From: Anagrus nilaparvatae
Taxonomy: Eukaryota; Arthropoda; Insecta; Hymenoptera; Mymaridae
Direction: 5' to 3'
Assembly (NCBI GenBank): GCA_022575985.1
Contig: JAKSXM010000246.1
Location: 10,620,001 to 10,684,000 of the forward strand
Length of the DNA: 64,000 nucleotides
Of the stretch, positions 10,801 to 19,988 are shown in pieces. The first letter of the stretch is position 1. Each line of letters starts with the position of its first letter. The notes below the pieces were generated by a model. The model searched no databases and was not told the origin of the DNA. It was given only the letters and a program-made list of their open reading frames with translations. The position numbers and the translations under genes are program-made.

Positions 10801-13800
10801 GTTAAAATGGCAATAAAATGTACAGCATTTCTGGTTAGTACAGCATTTATGACATTATTTCTTTATGGAAATGGACAAAGCATAACTGATGCAAATGATG
10901 AACTGTTTAATGACATGTAAGTCTTTGAAATTAGAATTTGTAAATTATTTAAGATAAAGGTAACACTGTAGTAATAATAGGTAATAATAATTATATACAA
11001 AAATCTTATGATTTCATCAATAAAAATAACATGATTAAGCTAAAAGTTGATCCAACTCAAAAATATGTCAAAGACATTAATGAAATAATAAATTCATGCA
11101 TTAATCTAATCAATAAAAAAGATAAAGTTAAGTACAAACAAATAAAATCACCTTTGTTTAATGGACTAATTAAATTGCATAAAGACAACATGCTTAACGA
11201 TAACTTAATTTTCAATAAAAATATTCTATACGATAAACTATTATAATAATATAGGATTTTTACGTCTGTGTTATGAATTTAATTCTAAATAATTATATTG
11301 AAACGATCTTAACAGCAAGGTGTAAATAAATTTAATCAATTATTTTGATTTTTGCTCGACGTTTCGGTTGAAACCTTCAACCCTCATTCAGGAGCTATAA
11401 TTTATTATAATAAATTAATATTTACAATGTTTATGTATAATTTATTCATTTTTCACATACCTTAATTTTAATATAGAAATTATTTACAATGATGATAACA
11501 GTAATAGATTGTAATTGCACAAATTTAAAAAATCCATCACTTTTTATGGTAGATATGTGAATGATTCATTTATCATAATTATGAAAAATAAACTACCCCT
11601 ACTACTTAAATATTTGAATAACATCCATGAACGGCTAAAATTCCCTTGTGAAAATGAAGGAGAAAAAATAGGTATCAACCAGATCAGTTTCTTAGACATG
11701 AAGATCATAAAAAATCAAGATAATTCCATCAGCATTGATTTATATAAAAAAGAAACTTTCTCAGGTAGATATGAGAATTATTTATCATCACACCCTATAG
11801 GAGTAAAAATAGGTATTGTCAAAAGTCTCATAGACAAAGTTTATAAATTATCTGACCCTCAGTTTCACCAAAAAAATATTACAGCTCTAAAAAGAGATTT
11901 ACTTCTTAACAATTACCCCATTTCCTTCATTAACAAACAAATAAAACACAAATATTATCAATATAAAAATATAAATAATAGCAATAATAATGATTCTAAT
12001 AATAGTACTTCCTTTGATTAAAAAAATACTTTCATATTACCACATTTAGGAAAGTTTACAAAAAAATTCCAAATAATATTAAAGAAAAACTATAATATTA
12101 ACACTGTTTACAGAACCCCTTTTAAAATGAATTCTATTATAAAATTACAAAAAGATAAGCTAGATAAATTCAATAACAAAAATGTAGTCTACAAAATTAA
12201 TTGCAAAATTTGTAATAAATCTTATGTTGGCCAAACTATGAGACTTTTGAAAACCAGATGTTCTGAACATAAAAACAACAAAAATCTTAAACCTGATTCA
12301 CACAATGTTATAACTAAACATCAGTTACAAGAATATCATAAATTCGATTGGGAAAATGTGCAAATACTACATAATGAAAAAAATTTAAATAAAAGAAACA
12401 TAGCAGAAATGTTTTATATTCAAAAACTCAAAAAACTAGCCCTAAACACAATGACAGATTTAAACAACTTTCCTAAGTCTTATGAACCATTAGTATACAC
12501 TTGCTGATTAATTAATTTCCCACATTAAAATATTTCAAATAAATAGTTTTTAAATTAAAAATTTCAAAATTTTGTTTCAAATATTATCTAATTTTGATAA
12601 ATCTTTTCAATAAGTTTAATAAATATCATTAACTCATGTGAAAGTTACTTTATCGTCAAAGTTACAGATATACCTAACATACTTGTATACCAGCCTTTAT
12701 ACTATATAAACTCGTAAAATTTCCTTTATAAGCCTATTTCACAATTACGTCACGAGGAGCAGATACTATACAAAAAATAACGCTGGTAGAAACTGAGCGC
12801 TCACTTTGTGTACATTTTATATGGAGAACCAGTAAAATTTTTTTTATTTTTATAAATAAATAATAAAATTGTTCTTTTTTCAAATTTTGATAAATATATT
12901 ATAAAAATATAACATTCAAAGTAAAAAATAATACATAGTTCGTAACATTTTTGTTGAAATATAATTCATATTTTAGGAACTAAAATCAAAAATCGTGTTT
13001 TTGAGACTCCGATTTTTCACAAAAAGACACGATTTTTTTTTTTAGTTCCTAAAATATGAATTATATTTCAACAAAAATGTTACGAACTATGTATTATTTT
13101 TTACTTTGAATGTTATATTTTTATAATATATTTATCAAAATTTGAAAAAAGAACAATTTTATTATTTATTTATAAAAATAAAAAAAATTTTACTGGTTCT
13201 CCATATAAAATGTACACAAAGTGAGCGCTCAGTTTCTACCAGCGTTATTTTTAAGTATACTATCTGCACTCGTGACGTAATCTGAAATCAGCTTATACTA
13301 TATATTTTATATAAACAAACAGTTCATAATTTTTCTGCTAGTCACTGTATAATACTAATACTCATTCTAAGATAATATATTTTTGTTGACTAATTTTAAA
13401 TATTAAAATATTGAAAAAAAATTTATATTTGAAGACTGTTGATGTATAATCAACTAAAAAATGTATATAATTAAAAATATTAAAAATAATTTTACTATAT
13501 GTTGTTACAAAGTTAAATTAAAAAATTTGTGCAATTACAATTTATTACTGTTATCATCATTGTAAATAATTTCTATATTAAAATTAAGGTATGTGAAAAA
13601 TGAATAAATTATACATAAACATTGTAAATATTAATTTATTATAATAAATTATAGCTCCTGCATGAGGGTTGAAGGTTTTAACCGAAACGTCGAGCAAAAA
13701 TCAAAATAATTGATTAAATTTATTTACACCTTGTCTGTTAAGATCGTTTCAATATAATTATATAAACTATTATGATTTTTGAAACTACATATATTTTCCT

Positions 13801-15341
13801 TTAAATTTAAAATACCTTTAAAACAGGTTTTTTCAGTAAATATATAATTTAAATTATTTACACACACATATCAATGTATTTATTGTATCATTATTTATTA
13901 AATATGTTATTATTCTCAAATTATATACGTTATACCTCATAATATTATTTACAAAATTTAGTATTAATAAGTTGCTCGACTACGCAACATGAACATAAAT
14001 ACTGTTTAAAGTATTTTAAAGATAATTTTATTTTAACTTTCTCATTAATTGAGATAAACCTGAAAATAAAAAGTTAACTTTTCGAAACGTGTCGCACATT
14101 GAGCTATTAAGACTCGAAAATAAACAAAATTCGGCTTCAAAGTAATTCAAACGTAAAATAAAGTTTAAAACATGGAATTTGTTTATTATTTGGTGAGATA
14201 ATCAACAAAAAAAAAATTTTTTTTTTAAATTTGGCATTAAAATGGTACAATTACATAAAAATTTTCTAAAAAAATGTTTTTGGATGATCTATATACATTA
14301 ATTCATGCTGAAAAAATCATAATTAACATCAAAATTTAATTTTACGGGTATGTGTGTACAATTGTAGGTGTGTTAAAAGAATTTCGTAAAACAATTAAAA
14401 AATAAAAAAAAAGATAATTAAACAAATTTATATTCTTGTTACTTTTTAAAAGTTAAAGGTAAAGTGTATAAGGGTCTTTTATATAACTCTTGTTCTTCCC
14501 TTACATTTGTGGACATTTTCGTATGTTTGTGTGCATGTGTCAATTGGCATATTGGTATTTAAAGTACATTTTTTTTTTAATTTAGCATAAAGATATTAAA
14601 TATTAATGTGATAAGTTAGTTAATCAATAACTAAATTTGAAAATATGATTGTATGTGCATATAAAATGTGTGTAAATGTATATAGATGTGTTTTTGTGTG
14701 AAGGCTATCATTTGTATTTTTTTATTGTCAGTTTTTATGCCAATTAATGCTAACTTTATTAAAAAAAAGAATTTTATTATTTTTATTTATACCACTTAAA
14801 AAAATTTTTTCAAAACTTTTTTTCAAAAAAAGCGGTATCACATCGTATTATATATACAAATACCTACAAATTCCATTTTTTACATTTTATTTTACGTTCG
14901 AATTACTCTGAAGCCGAATTTTGTTCATTTTTGAGTCTTTATAGCTCAAAATATTTTTGATGAATTAGGGATTAAAAATCATAAATATTTTTTGACTTTG
15001 TTAGAATAATAAAATAATTGCTTTAGATATTTGATTTTCTCAAATAAATTAAAATTTTCTGTTAATAGATACTTTGCAAATTGGGAAGATGCTTCTATTA
15101 AGACACAAAAGCTAATACAAATGATGTTACTCAGATGTTCAGGAAGTCTACAAATAAAAGCAATTTTTATACCAGTGAACATGCAAACTTATACTCAGGT
15201 ACGTTGTAAATGAATTTCACTTTTTATTTAATAATGATTTGTTAAGAGATATTTAAAAAAAAGATTATAATTTTTTTTTAGTTTATGAAAAAATCAACAA
15301 CATATTTTACGTTCCTGAGAAAAACTCAAAATCAGATCTGA
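7804..15341 (+). CDS. Odorant receptor OR-A, nine coding exons, intact
   Basis: Exons: 7804-7953, 8037-8153, 8466-8583, 9426-9687, 9754-9849, 9973-10063, 10783-10916, 15069-15198 and 15282-15341. All introns are GT-AG and the joined frame is 1158 nt (385 residues). Seven-transmembrane insect odorant receptor: a ligand-binding subunit that works with Orco as a cation channel in olfactory neuron dendrites. Family signs are GVWPYENG near residues 25-32, the loop text DHLFAIELFVDEQENFYKIY around residue 155, a TM-rich C-terminal half, and a C-terminal end of the STTYFTFLRKTQ type. The start codon lies next to TTTAAGGTGATGG, matched at OR-B and OR-C. The length is normal for the family. Intron 7 (4.15 kb) hosts a dead Penelope element. 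Nine exons recall the hymenopteran 9-exon OR subfamily, but membership needs a tree. Confidence 0.88.
8640..9370. repeat. GC-richer inverted-repeat block in OR-A intron 3
   Basis: This stretch stands out from the AT-rich surroundings. Arms at about 9166-9232 and 9243-9312 are reverse complements (TTCTACAAACGCCGTAAATG, GTCGCAAC, CGCAACGCAATGTGCACAA), and a third partial copy of the arm (TTGTAGATGCGGCCTTGAAG) lies at 9132. It is probably a small foldback or MITE. Several open frames run across it on both strands; they are repeat shadows and lie inside the intron. Confidence 0.55.
11031..11246 (+). pseudogene. Penelope-like reverse transcriptase, N-terminal fragment
   Basis: A 71-codon fragment containing KVDPTQKYVKDINEIINSC followed by SPLFNGLIKLHKDN, which corresponds to the family motif PP-x-hYGLPKhHK in the fingers region of Penelope-like reverse transcriptases. 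It stops at 11246, just before the left terminal repeat, and the central catalytic part is missing. It is either the tail of an upstream partial copy or displaced 5' sequence of the element that follows. Confidence 0.65.
11289..11527 (-). repeat. Penelope pseudo-LTR, left inverted copy
   Basis: About 239 bp that reappears as a near-perfect reverse complement at 13523-13761 (ATAATTATATTGAAACGATC at the outer end, AATTGCACAAATTT at the inner end). Flanking pseudo-LTRs in inverted orientation are known in Penelope-like elements. It contains a hammerhead-like motif on the minus strand. Confidence 0.8.
11354..11395 (-). ncRNA. Hammerhead-ribozyme-like motif (left pseudo-LTR)
   Basis: Read on the minus strand: stem I strand GCTC, core CTGAATGA, stem II GGTTGAA/TTCAACC with a short loop, the invariant CGAAA, a minimal stem III around CGTC (cleavage would follow the C), and the stem I partner GAGC. 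This is the type I layout with a very short stem III described for Penelope-like retroelements. The first core has one extra base compared with CUGANGA, which may make it weak or inactive. Confidence 0.55.
11515..12507 (+). pseudogene. Penelope-like RT palm plus GIY-YIG endonuclease, broken
   Basis: One reading frame interrupted by a single in-frame TAA at 12019-12021. It starts inside the element (the first codon is TTG at the pseudo-LTR edge) with FYGRYVNDSFII, the family's Y-V-D-D catalytic box with Asn in place of the first Asp. QISFLDMKI and a long basic linker follow. After the stop the frame continues through ILPHLGKFTKKF to a GIY-YIG nuclease: NVVYKINCKICNKSYVGQT, then the Arg of LKTRCSEHK. 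Penelope elements use this reverse transcriptase and endonuclease to copy themselves. The missing fingers domain, the D to N change and the stop mean this copy is dead. Confidence 0.85.
12731..13293. mobile_element. Palindromic MITE inserted in Penelope 3' region
   Basis: Two arms of about 270 bp are near-perfect reverse complements around a centre at about 13010 (GAACTAAAATCAAAAATCGTG on the left, its complement on the right). The ends read AGCCTATTTCACAATTACGT and ACGTAATCTGAAATCAGCT, flanked by TATA on both sides. There is no coding capacity. It interrupts the Penelope element after the GIY-YIG stop, so it inserted later. Confidence 0.8.
13523..13761 (+). repeat. Penelope pseudo-LTR, right inverted copy
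   Basis: Reverse complement of 11289-11527; marks the downstream end of the element. It carries the sense-strand hammerhead-like motif. Confidence 0.8.
13654..13695 (+). ncRNA. Hammerhead-ribozyme-like motif (right pseudo-LTR)
   Basis: Same architecture as the left copy: GCTC, core CTGCATGA, stem II GGTTGAA/TTTTAACC, CGAAACGTC, GAGC. Compared with the left copy, one C has become T within stem II, turning a G-C pair into G-U, so the stem survives. The A to C change in the core (CTGAATGA to CTGCATGA) would harm catalysis. Confidence 0.5.
14040..14180 (+). repeat. Inverted-repeat arm with hammerhead-like text
   Basis: CCTGAAAATAAAAAGTTAACTTTTCGAAACGTGTC has a self-complementary AAAAGTTAACTTTT stem followed by CGAAACG. 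The adjoining sequence (GAGCTATTAAGACTCGAAAA to CGTAAAATAAAG) is inverted at 14873-14955. It is likely a second, more decayed Penelope-type terminal repeat. The hammerhead core is poor, so this is only a resemblance. Confidence 0.35.
14873..14955 (-). repeat. Inverted partner of 14088-14178
   Basis: The reverse complement of the arm around 14088-14178 (CGAATTACTCTGAAGCCGAATTTTG and TTGAGTCTTTATAGCTC). The roughly 690 bp between the arms is AT-rich and GT-rich without coding sequence. Confidence 0.55.
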
Positions 15342-15769
15342 ATCCTTCAAAATATAAAGTCATATAAGAATGACCAACGAAGAAACCCAATATAGCTCTG
15401 AATATTTATTTATTTATTTTCAAAATTTTACATGCACTTACATGAAATATTTTTGACTTCGAATTAATGAAAGTTCTTTTGAAGTTTTTAAACTTGTTCA
15501 TCTCAGAATGCACAAAATATTAATGTTTCAAGTACGAACATACAGAATAAATAACCAATAAATAAAACACAAAATTAAAATTCGAATTTCCAGTGATGAA
15601 AAATAGTCAAAAAACAGTCGAATATATGTTCATCGAAGGTGGCATGCTAAAAATATACGATTTTTTTATCGATTGACTATTTTTCATTACCCACAATAAT
15701 TAATCATAAGAATATAGTTGATGATAATTTTATTAATACGTTAGAGAATAATATTAAACAAAAATGGCT
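15342..15769. other. OR-A 3' flank
   Basis: AT-rich sequence after the OR-A stop. Possible polyadenylation signals AATAAA occur near 15547 and 15559, but nothing decides between them. No other feature seen. Confidence 0.4.
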
Positions 15770-16193
15770 ACACTGAGAAAAAATAAGCAATAGAACGTCC
15801 GTAAATATATGGACGATTCGTCTGTATTATAAAAGGAGACAGAAAGTCGGTACAGAATTGATGATTTATCCGCGTAAAACTGACGAAGTGTCTGTATTTC
15901 AATAAAGAGTCTTCCTCCGATCGATTCCCGAGAAAACGTCGGGAATTTTGCAGAGGCCTCTCACCTGCGCAAAAAGTGCTCAAAATAAAAATTGTACATG
16001 TTATTCGCCATTGCGCGCAACTATGATTGAGTCTCCAACAAATCCCAACGTTTCATCGGGGTTTCTCAGAGTGAGCGTCTAAACTATTCGGATGTTGCAT
16101 ATACATAAATTTCTTGATTATACGTAGCATCTTAGTTCAGAGTGAGCGTCAGGATTTTAAATCCGGACGTTTAATGGCTTTTTTTCTCAGTGT
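15770..16193. mobile_element. MITE with ACACTGAGAAAAA ends
   Basis: The terminal inverted repeats are ACACTGAGAAAAA at 15770 and TTTTTCTCAGTGT ending at 16193. The interior is less AT-rich and carries a twice-used phrase CAGAGTGAGCGTC (about 16068 and 16139). A 71-codon open frame on the minus strand lies wholly inside and looks accidental. Its superfamily is not clear because no clean target duplication is visible. Confidence 0.7.
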
Positions 16194-16399
16194 CGAAATT
16201 TCGATCCCTTAAGAATTATCTGAAATTTTATTTTTAGGTGATAATTTTAATTTTATAAATGAACTTAATAAATCGGACTATTTTGAGTTACTTAAATGTT
16301 TACAACTTTCAATGTACAAAATTATCAAACGCAATAATATGGTTGTTGCTTGTCATTCTTGAAGGAAAAAAGTGTGTTTGATTGTCCCAGGTGGTGTCC

Positions 16400-16460
16400 G
16401 TCTCCATGGCGCAAGTGGTAGCTAAAACATAAGGTTGGAAGTTTGAACCCTCCTGGAGAC
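16400..16460 (+). other. Degenerate tRNA-like sequence
   Basis: The outer stem GTCTCCA/TGGAGAC is perfect, a D-arm-like CGCAAGTGGTAGC and a T-arm-like GGAAGTTTGAACCCTCC follow, but the total of 61 nt is about 11 short of a tRNA and the anticodon arm is deleted. It is a tRNA pseudogene or a SINE head; it resembles 59194-59266 in its first 20 bases. Confidence 0.45.
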
Positions 16461-17997
16461 CAAATGATGGACATTTTTTTTCTTCAAGAATTAGTTTCTT
16501 TAAGGACGCTCTGACCAATGAATTCCCCAAAGTTTGTTAGAGAAAAGTAGAGTTCCGCTATATTTCGATATAATATCGATATTGTATCGATGTCGTCTCG
16601 ATTTTCAAGACAATACCAAGGCAATACTGATGTACTATTTTCGATATGATATCGATACCAAAGAGGTCGATATATTGGTAGTATTTGTAGTATTGGTTTA
16701 AAAAAAAATAATTTTTTAAATGTATTTATTTAGAAAATATAATTAAACTTCCAATGTATTCTGTTTTGATACTTGTTTTTTCGCAGTTATATGACCAAAT
16801 AAAAGTTTATATTCTTGGGGATGGTAAATATTCAGATGCTTTTTTAGACCAGATGTGTTTTCATTTTTCATTTTTACATTTTTTTCTACTTTTTTATCAG
16901 GATATAAATTACAAATTCTGATTTTTTCACTAGTTTCATCTTTTAATACAAAAAATACGTTTTGTTAGTAATTTTATTACCTCCTGTATTAATTTCAGCC
17001 ATTGAGCCCAAAAAATTTTGATAAAAAAAAATAAATACATTGAGGTTACAGATTTATTGCTAAAAAAAAAAAAATCGCGGAACTTTGCAAAAGTCAGATT
17101 TTATATGTTTATAAAATACTATAATGATATACTTTCGTAGCATATTTAAGGAATATTTTGGCTTTTTTCTATAAATGCGCGTTTTTAAAAATTTATTTTT
17201 ACGATTAAAATTTTGACCGTAAAAGTATTTATTTAGTATTTTTACTAACTTTGCTTTCGAAGTGTTTAGAAGTCTGAAACAATAGGAATATATTTGATTT
17301 CATCTATGGAAGATTATAGAAAGAATACGCTAACATACTATGAAAAATTTACAGAAATATTTTTACTTGTTAATATATCTCAGGAATATTTATTTATATC
17401 TCGTATCGGAGGATATGTGTTTTTTGAAAGTACCGAAAACGCAGTATATCTGATAAAATAAAAATTCCGATATGTTTAAATATGTTTATATTAATTTTAC
17501 GGCGCTTGCATTTTAATATCATTAGAAGACTCTTTCAGACATGAAAAGGAGTTTTGTTCGCAGCACACTCGAATGAGAGTATTCAAAGAGTATTTTTTCA
17601 GCTCTGTTTTTAAAAAAATCTCCGTAGACCTTCGTAAATTCTCACCCGGGGAGCAAAGTTCTTACTATGAAATTCATATATAAAATCAATATGAAATTCG
17701 TGCTTACCACATTAATATGGGCCCTATATGATCCCCATATGGGTTCCATATTTTTTTCATATCCATTTACAATTATTTCTTTTTCCCCTATTTTATAAAA
17801 AATTTTTTTCTAGACTCTATGTAAATTTAAAATCCAAAATAATATTCAGTTTTAGGTATTTCTCAAGTATGCTGATTTGGTTTGAACAGTCGATAGTTCT
17901 TTTACTTGATTAAAATATTACTTTCAATATATATTCAACTTTCCGTATGCATGCGCGCATAATAGTACATTTTTAACCAAGGGAGCGTGAAAAAAAT
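16461..17997. other. AT-rich intergenic DNA with an ATCGAT cluster
   Basis: No gene recognised. At 16560-16690 there are several ATATCGAT/ATCGATA palindromes that could pair with each other, perhaps a small decayed inverted repeat. Confidence 0.45.
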
Positions 17998-17999
17998 GG

Positions 18000-18060
18000 C
18001 CCAGATCGCACGTTAATTAGCATCCGAGGCGAAACCGAGGATGGTAAACTGCGATCTGGG
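18000..18060 (+). other. Compact nested hairpin
   Basis: An 11-bp perfect stem CCCAGATCGCA/TGCGATCTGGG encloses a second stem CATCC/GGATG, with CCGAGG repeated directly in the inner loop. Another perfect hairpin, GGGTCGAAAA/TTTTCGACCC, follows at 18143-18167. The base composition is unlike its surroundings. A transposon end or a structured RNA are both possible; I cannot assign it. Confidence 0.55.
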
Positions 18061-18142
18061 TTACTCCTTTTTAGCTTCCATGAACAAAACGAAATTTTTC
18101 TTTCTCTGTGGGGAGAAAACGCGTTTTTTTCGATCTCCTTGA

Positions 18143-18167
18143 GGGTCGAAAAAAGTGTTTTCGACCC
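18143..18167 (+). other. Second small hairpin
   Basis: GGGTCGAAAA and TTTTCGACCC separated by five bases form a 10-bp stem, about 80 bp after the nested hairpin. No poly-U tail of bacterial terminator type is expected here; function unknown. Confidence 0.5.
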
Positions 18168-18404
18168 GCTAGGAAGAAGAAGAATAATGATAAACATAAA
18201 CACATACAAATGCGAGCCAAAGAGAAAAGAATAACCACGGAATTGAAATTCCAATTGAGAAATAACTTAACATCAGACTAATTAATGTTAGGAATGAATA
18301 AAATTAAATTTAATTGTAAAAATTGTAATAGGTTTTACCGTTTTATGTTTATATTTTAAATATGTTGCATAATTGTTATAAAATTTTTATTCAACTTAAT
18401 TGTA

Positions 18405-18475
18405 TTTTTCAGATTTTGACAAGGAAAGCTAAACTTTCGAAACGTCAATGAAATAAAGATTAACATTTCATTATA
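18405..18475 (+). other. Decayed Penelope-type terminus (CTTTCGAAACGTC)
   Basis: The phrase GGAAAGCTAAACTTTCGAAACGTC has a GAAAG/CTTTC stem followed by CGAAACGTC, the same 3' half as the hammerhead-like motifs at 11354 and 13654. The 5' core (TTGACAAG) is far from consensus. Probably a fragment of another Penelope-like element. Confidence 0.35.
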
Positions 18476-18602
18476 AAAAAATGATTCCATTTTGATCGTT
18501 TTTATATTTTAAGTTATTCTTTTTTAAAAATAAGAAATTAAAAAATAATTTTCAACTTTAAAAAAATTTTCACTTTTAAGCGCATACAGAAATAATAGGT
18601 AG

Positions 18603-19988
18603 AGTCCATGAGTCTAATAAATAAGAAATATATTATTCAAAAGTTTATAATTCATGAATAGAGGAATTTAGCTAATACATAGTCTTTTCAAAATGATATT
18701 TTTCGTAGACTCAAAGACTATCCCTATTTTACTCCAGTCAAATCACTGTTTTGGTGGTATTGTTTGTGGCCGCTACCAGACTTGGTTTACTATAGGTTTT
18801 TTTGGTCGCTGAACACGAAAATTAGGGTCTTTTCTATGAGAAATTGGGGCTTGACCCTTAAATTAGCCAAAACTACCCCTAAAAAGGGTACTTTTGCAAC
18901 TTTTGCTCTAGAGCCCTCCAAGATTTGGTCTAATAAGGGGTTTTGGGGTCGCTAATCGCAAATAACGAAAATTGAAGTTATAACTGTGAAAAATTACCCT
19001 TTCATCCTTAAATTGGCCAAAACTACCCCTAAAAGGGGTGTTTTCGCTACTTTGGCTCTAGCCCCCCAAGATTCGATCTAATAGGGTTTTTTGGGTCGAT
19101 AATCACAAACTTGATGTCTTTTAATTAAAACTTAACTCTTCATCCTTAAATTAGCCAAAACTACCCCTAGAAGGGGTGTTTTTGCTATTTTCACAAAACT
19201 AGCCCTCCAAGATTTGGATTAATAGGGTTTTTTGGGTCGCTAATCACAAAAATCGATGTATTTTCAATTAAAACTTAACTCTTCAACCTTAAATTAGCCA
19301 AAACTACCCCTAAAAGAGGTGTTTTTGCAACTTTCGCTCTAGCCCTCCAAAGTTTGGTAAGAAAGTTATCTTATTTATTAAAGAAAGGTAACCAAATGTT
19401 TTAACATTTGAAAAACTTTTGAAAATTTAAATAAAATTTTTTTGCATTAAACAAAATTTTTATTATGCCTCAAAATAACCCCTAAGGGTTGTTTATTGTG
19501 ATCAGCGACCTAAAAAACCCTATTAGACCAAATCTTGGAGGGTTAGAGCGAAAGTAACGAAAACACCCTTTTTAGGGGTAGTTTTGGCCAATTTAAGGGT
19601 GAAGGGGTAATTTTTCATAGTTATAACTTCAATATTTGTGATCAGCGACCCAAAAAACCCTTATTAGACCAAATCTTGGAGGGCTAGAGCAAAAGTTGCA
19701 AAAATACCCTGTTTAGGGGTAGTTTTGGCTAATTTAAGGGCCAAGCCCCAATTTCTCATAGAAAACAACCCGATTTTCGTGTTCAGCGACCCAAAAAACC
19801 TATAGTAAACCAAGTCTGGTAGCGGCCACAAACAATACCACCAAAACAGTGATTTGACTGGAGTAAAATAGGGATAGTCTTTGAGTCTACGAAAAATATC
19901 ATTTTGAAAAGACTATGTATTAGCTAAATTCCTCTATTCATGAATTATAAACTTTTGAATAATATATTTCTTATTTATTAATCCTATG
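18603..19988. mobile_element. Foldback element with internal tandem repeats
   Basis: The left arm (TAATAAATAAGAAATATATT, TTCATGAATAGAGGAATTTAGC, GACTATCCCTATTTTACTCC) recurs inverted at 19838-19988. Inside, the left arm is built of roughly 140-bp tandem units carrying CCAAAACTACCCCTAAAA and CCTCCAAGATTTGGTCTAAT, with mirrored units in the right arm from about 19480. The unpaired centre is about 19360-19480. No transposase. The right arm tip is also the beginning of the duplicated segment 19920-21915, so that duplication includes part of this element. Confidence 0.8.

Noticed and set aside
17973..18254. 93-residue minus-strand protein over the hairpins
   Set aside because: Frame runs through two perfect hairpins and matches no family.
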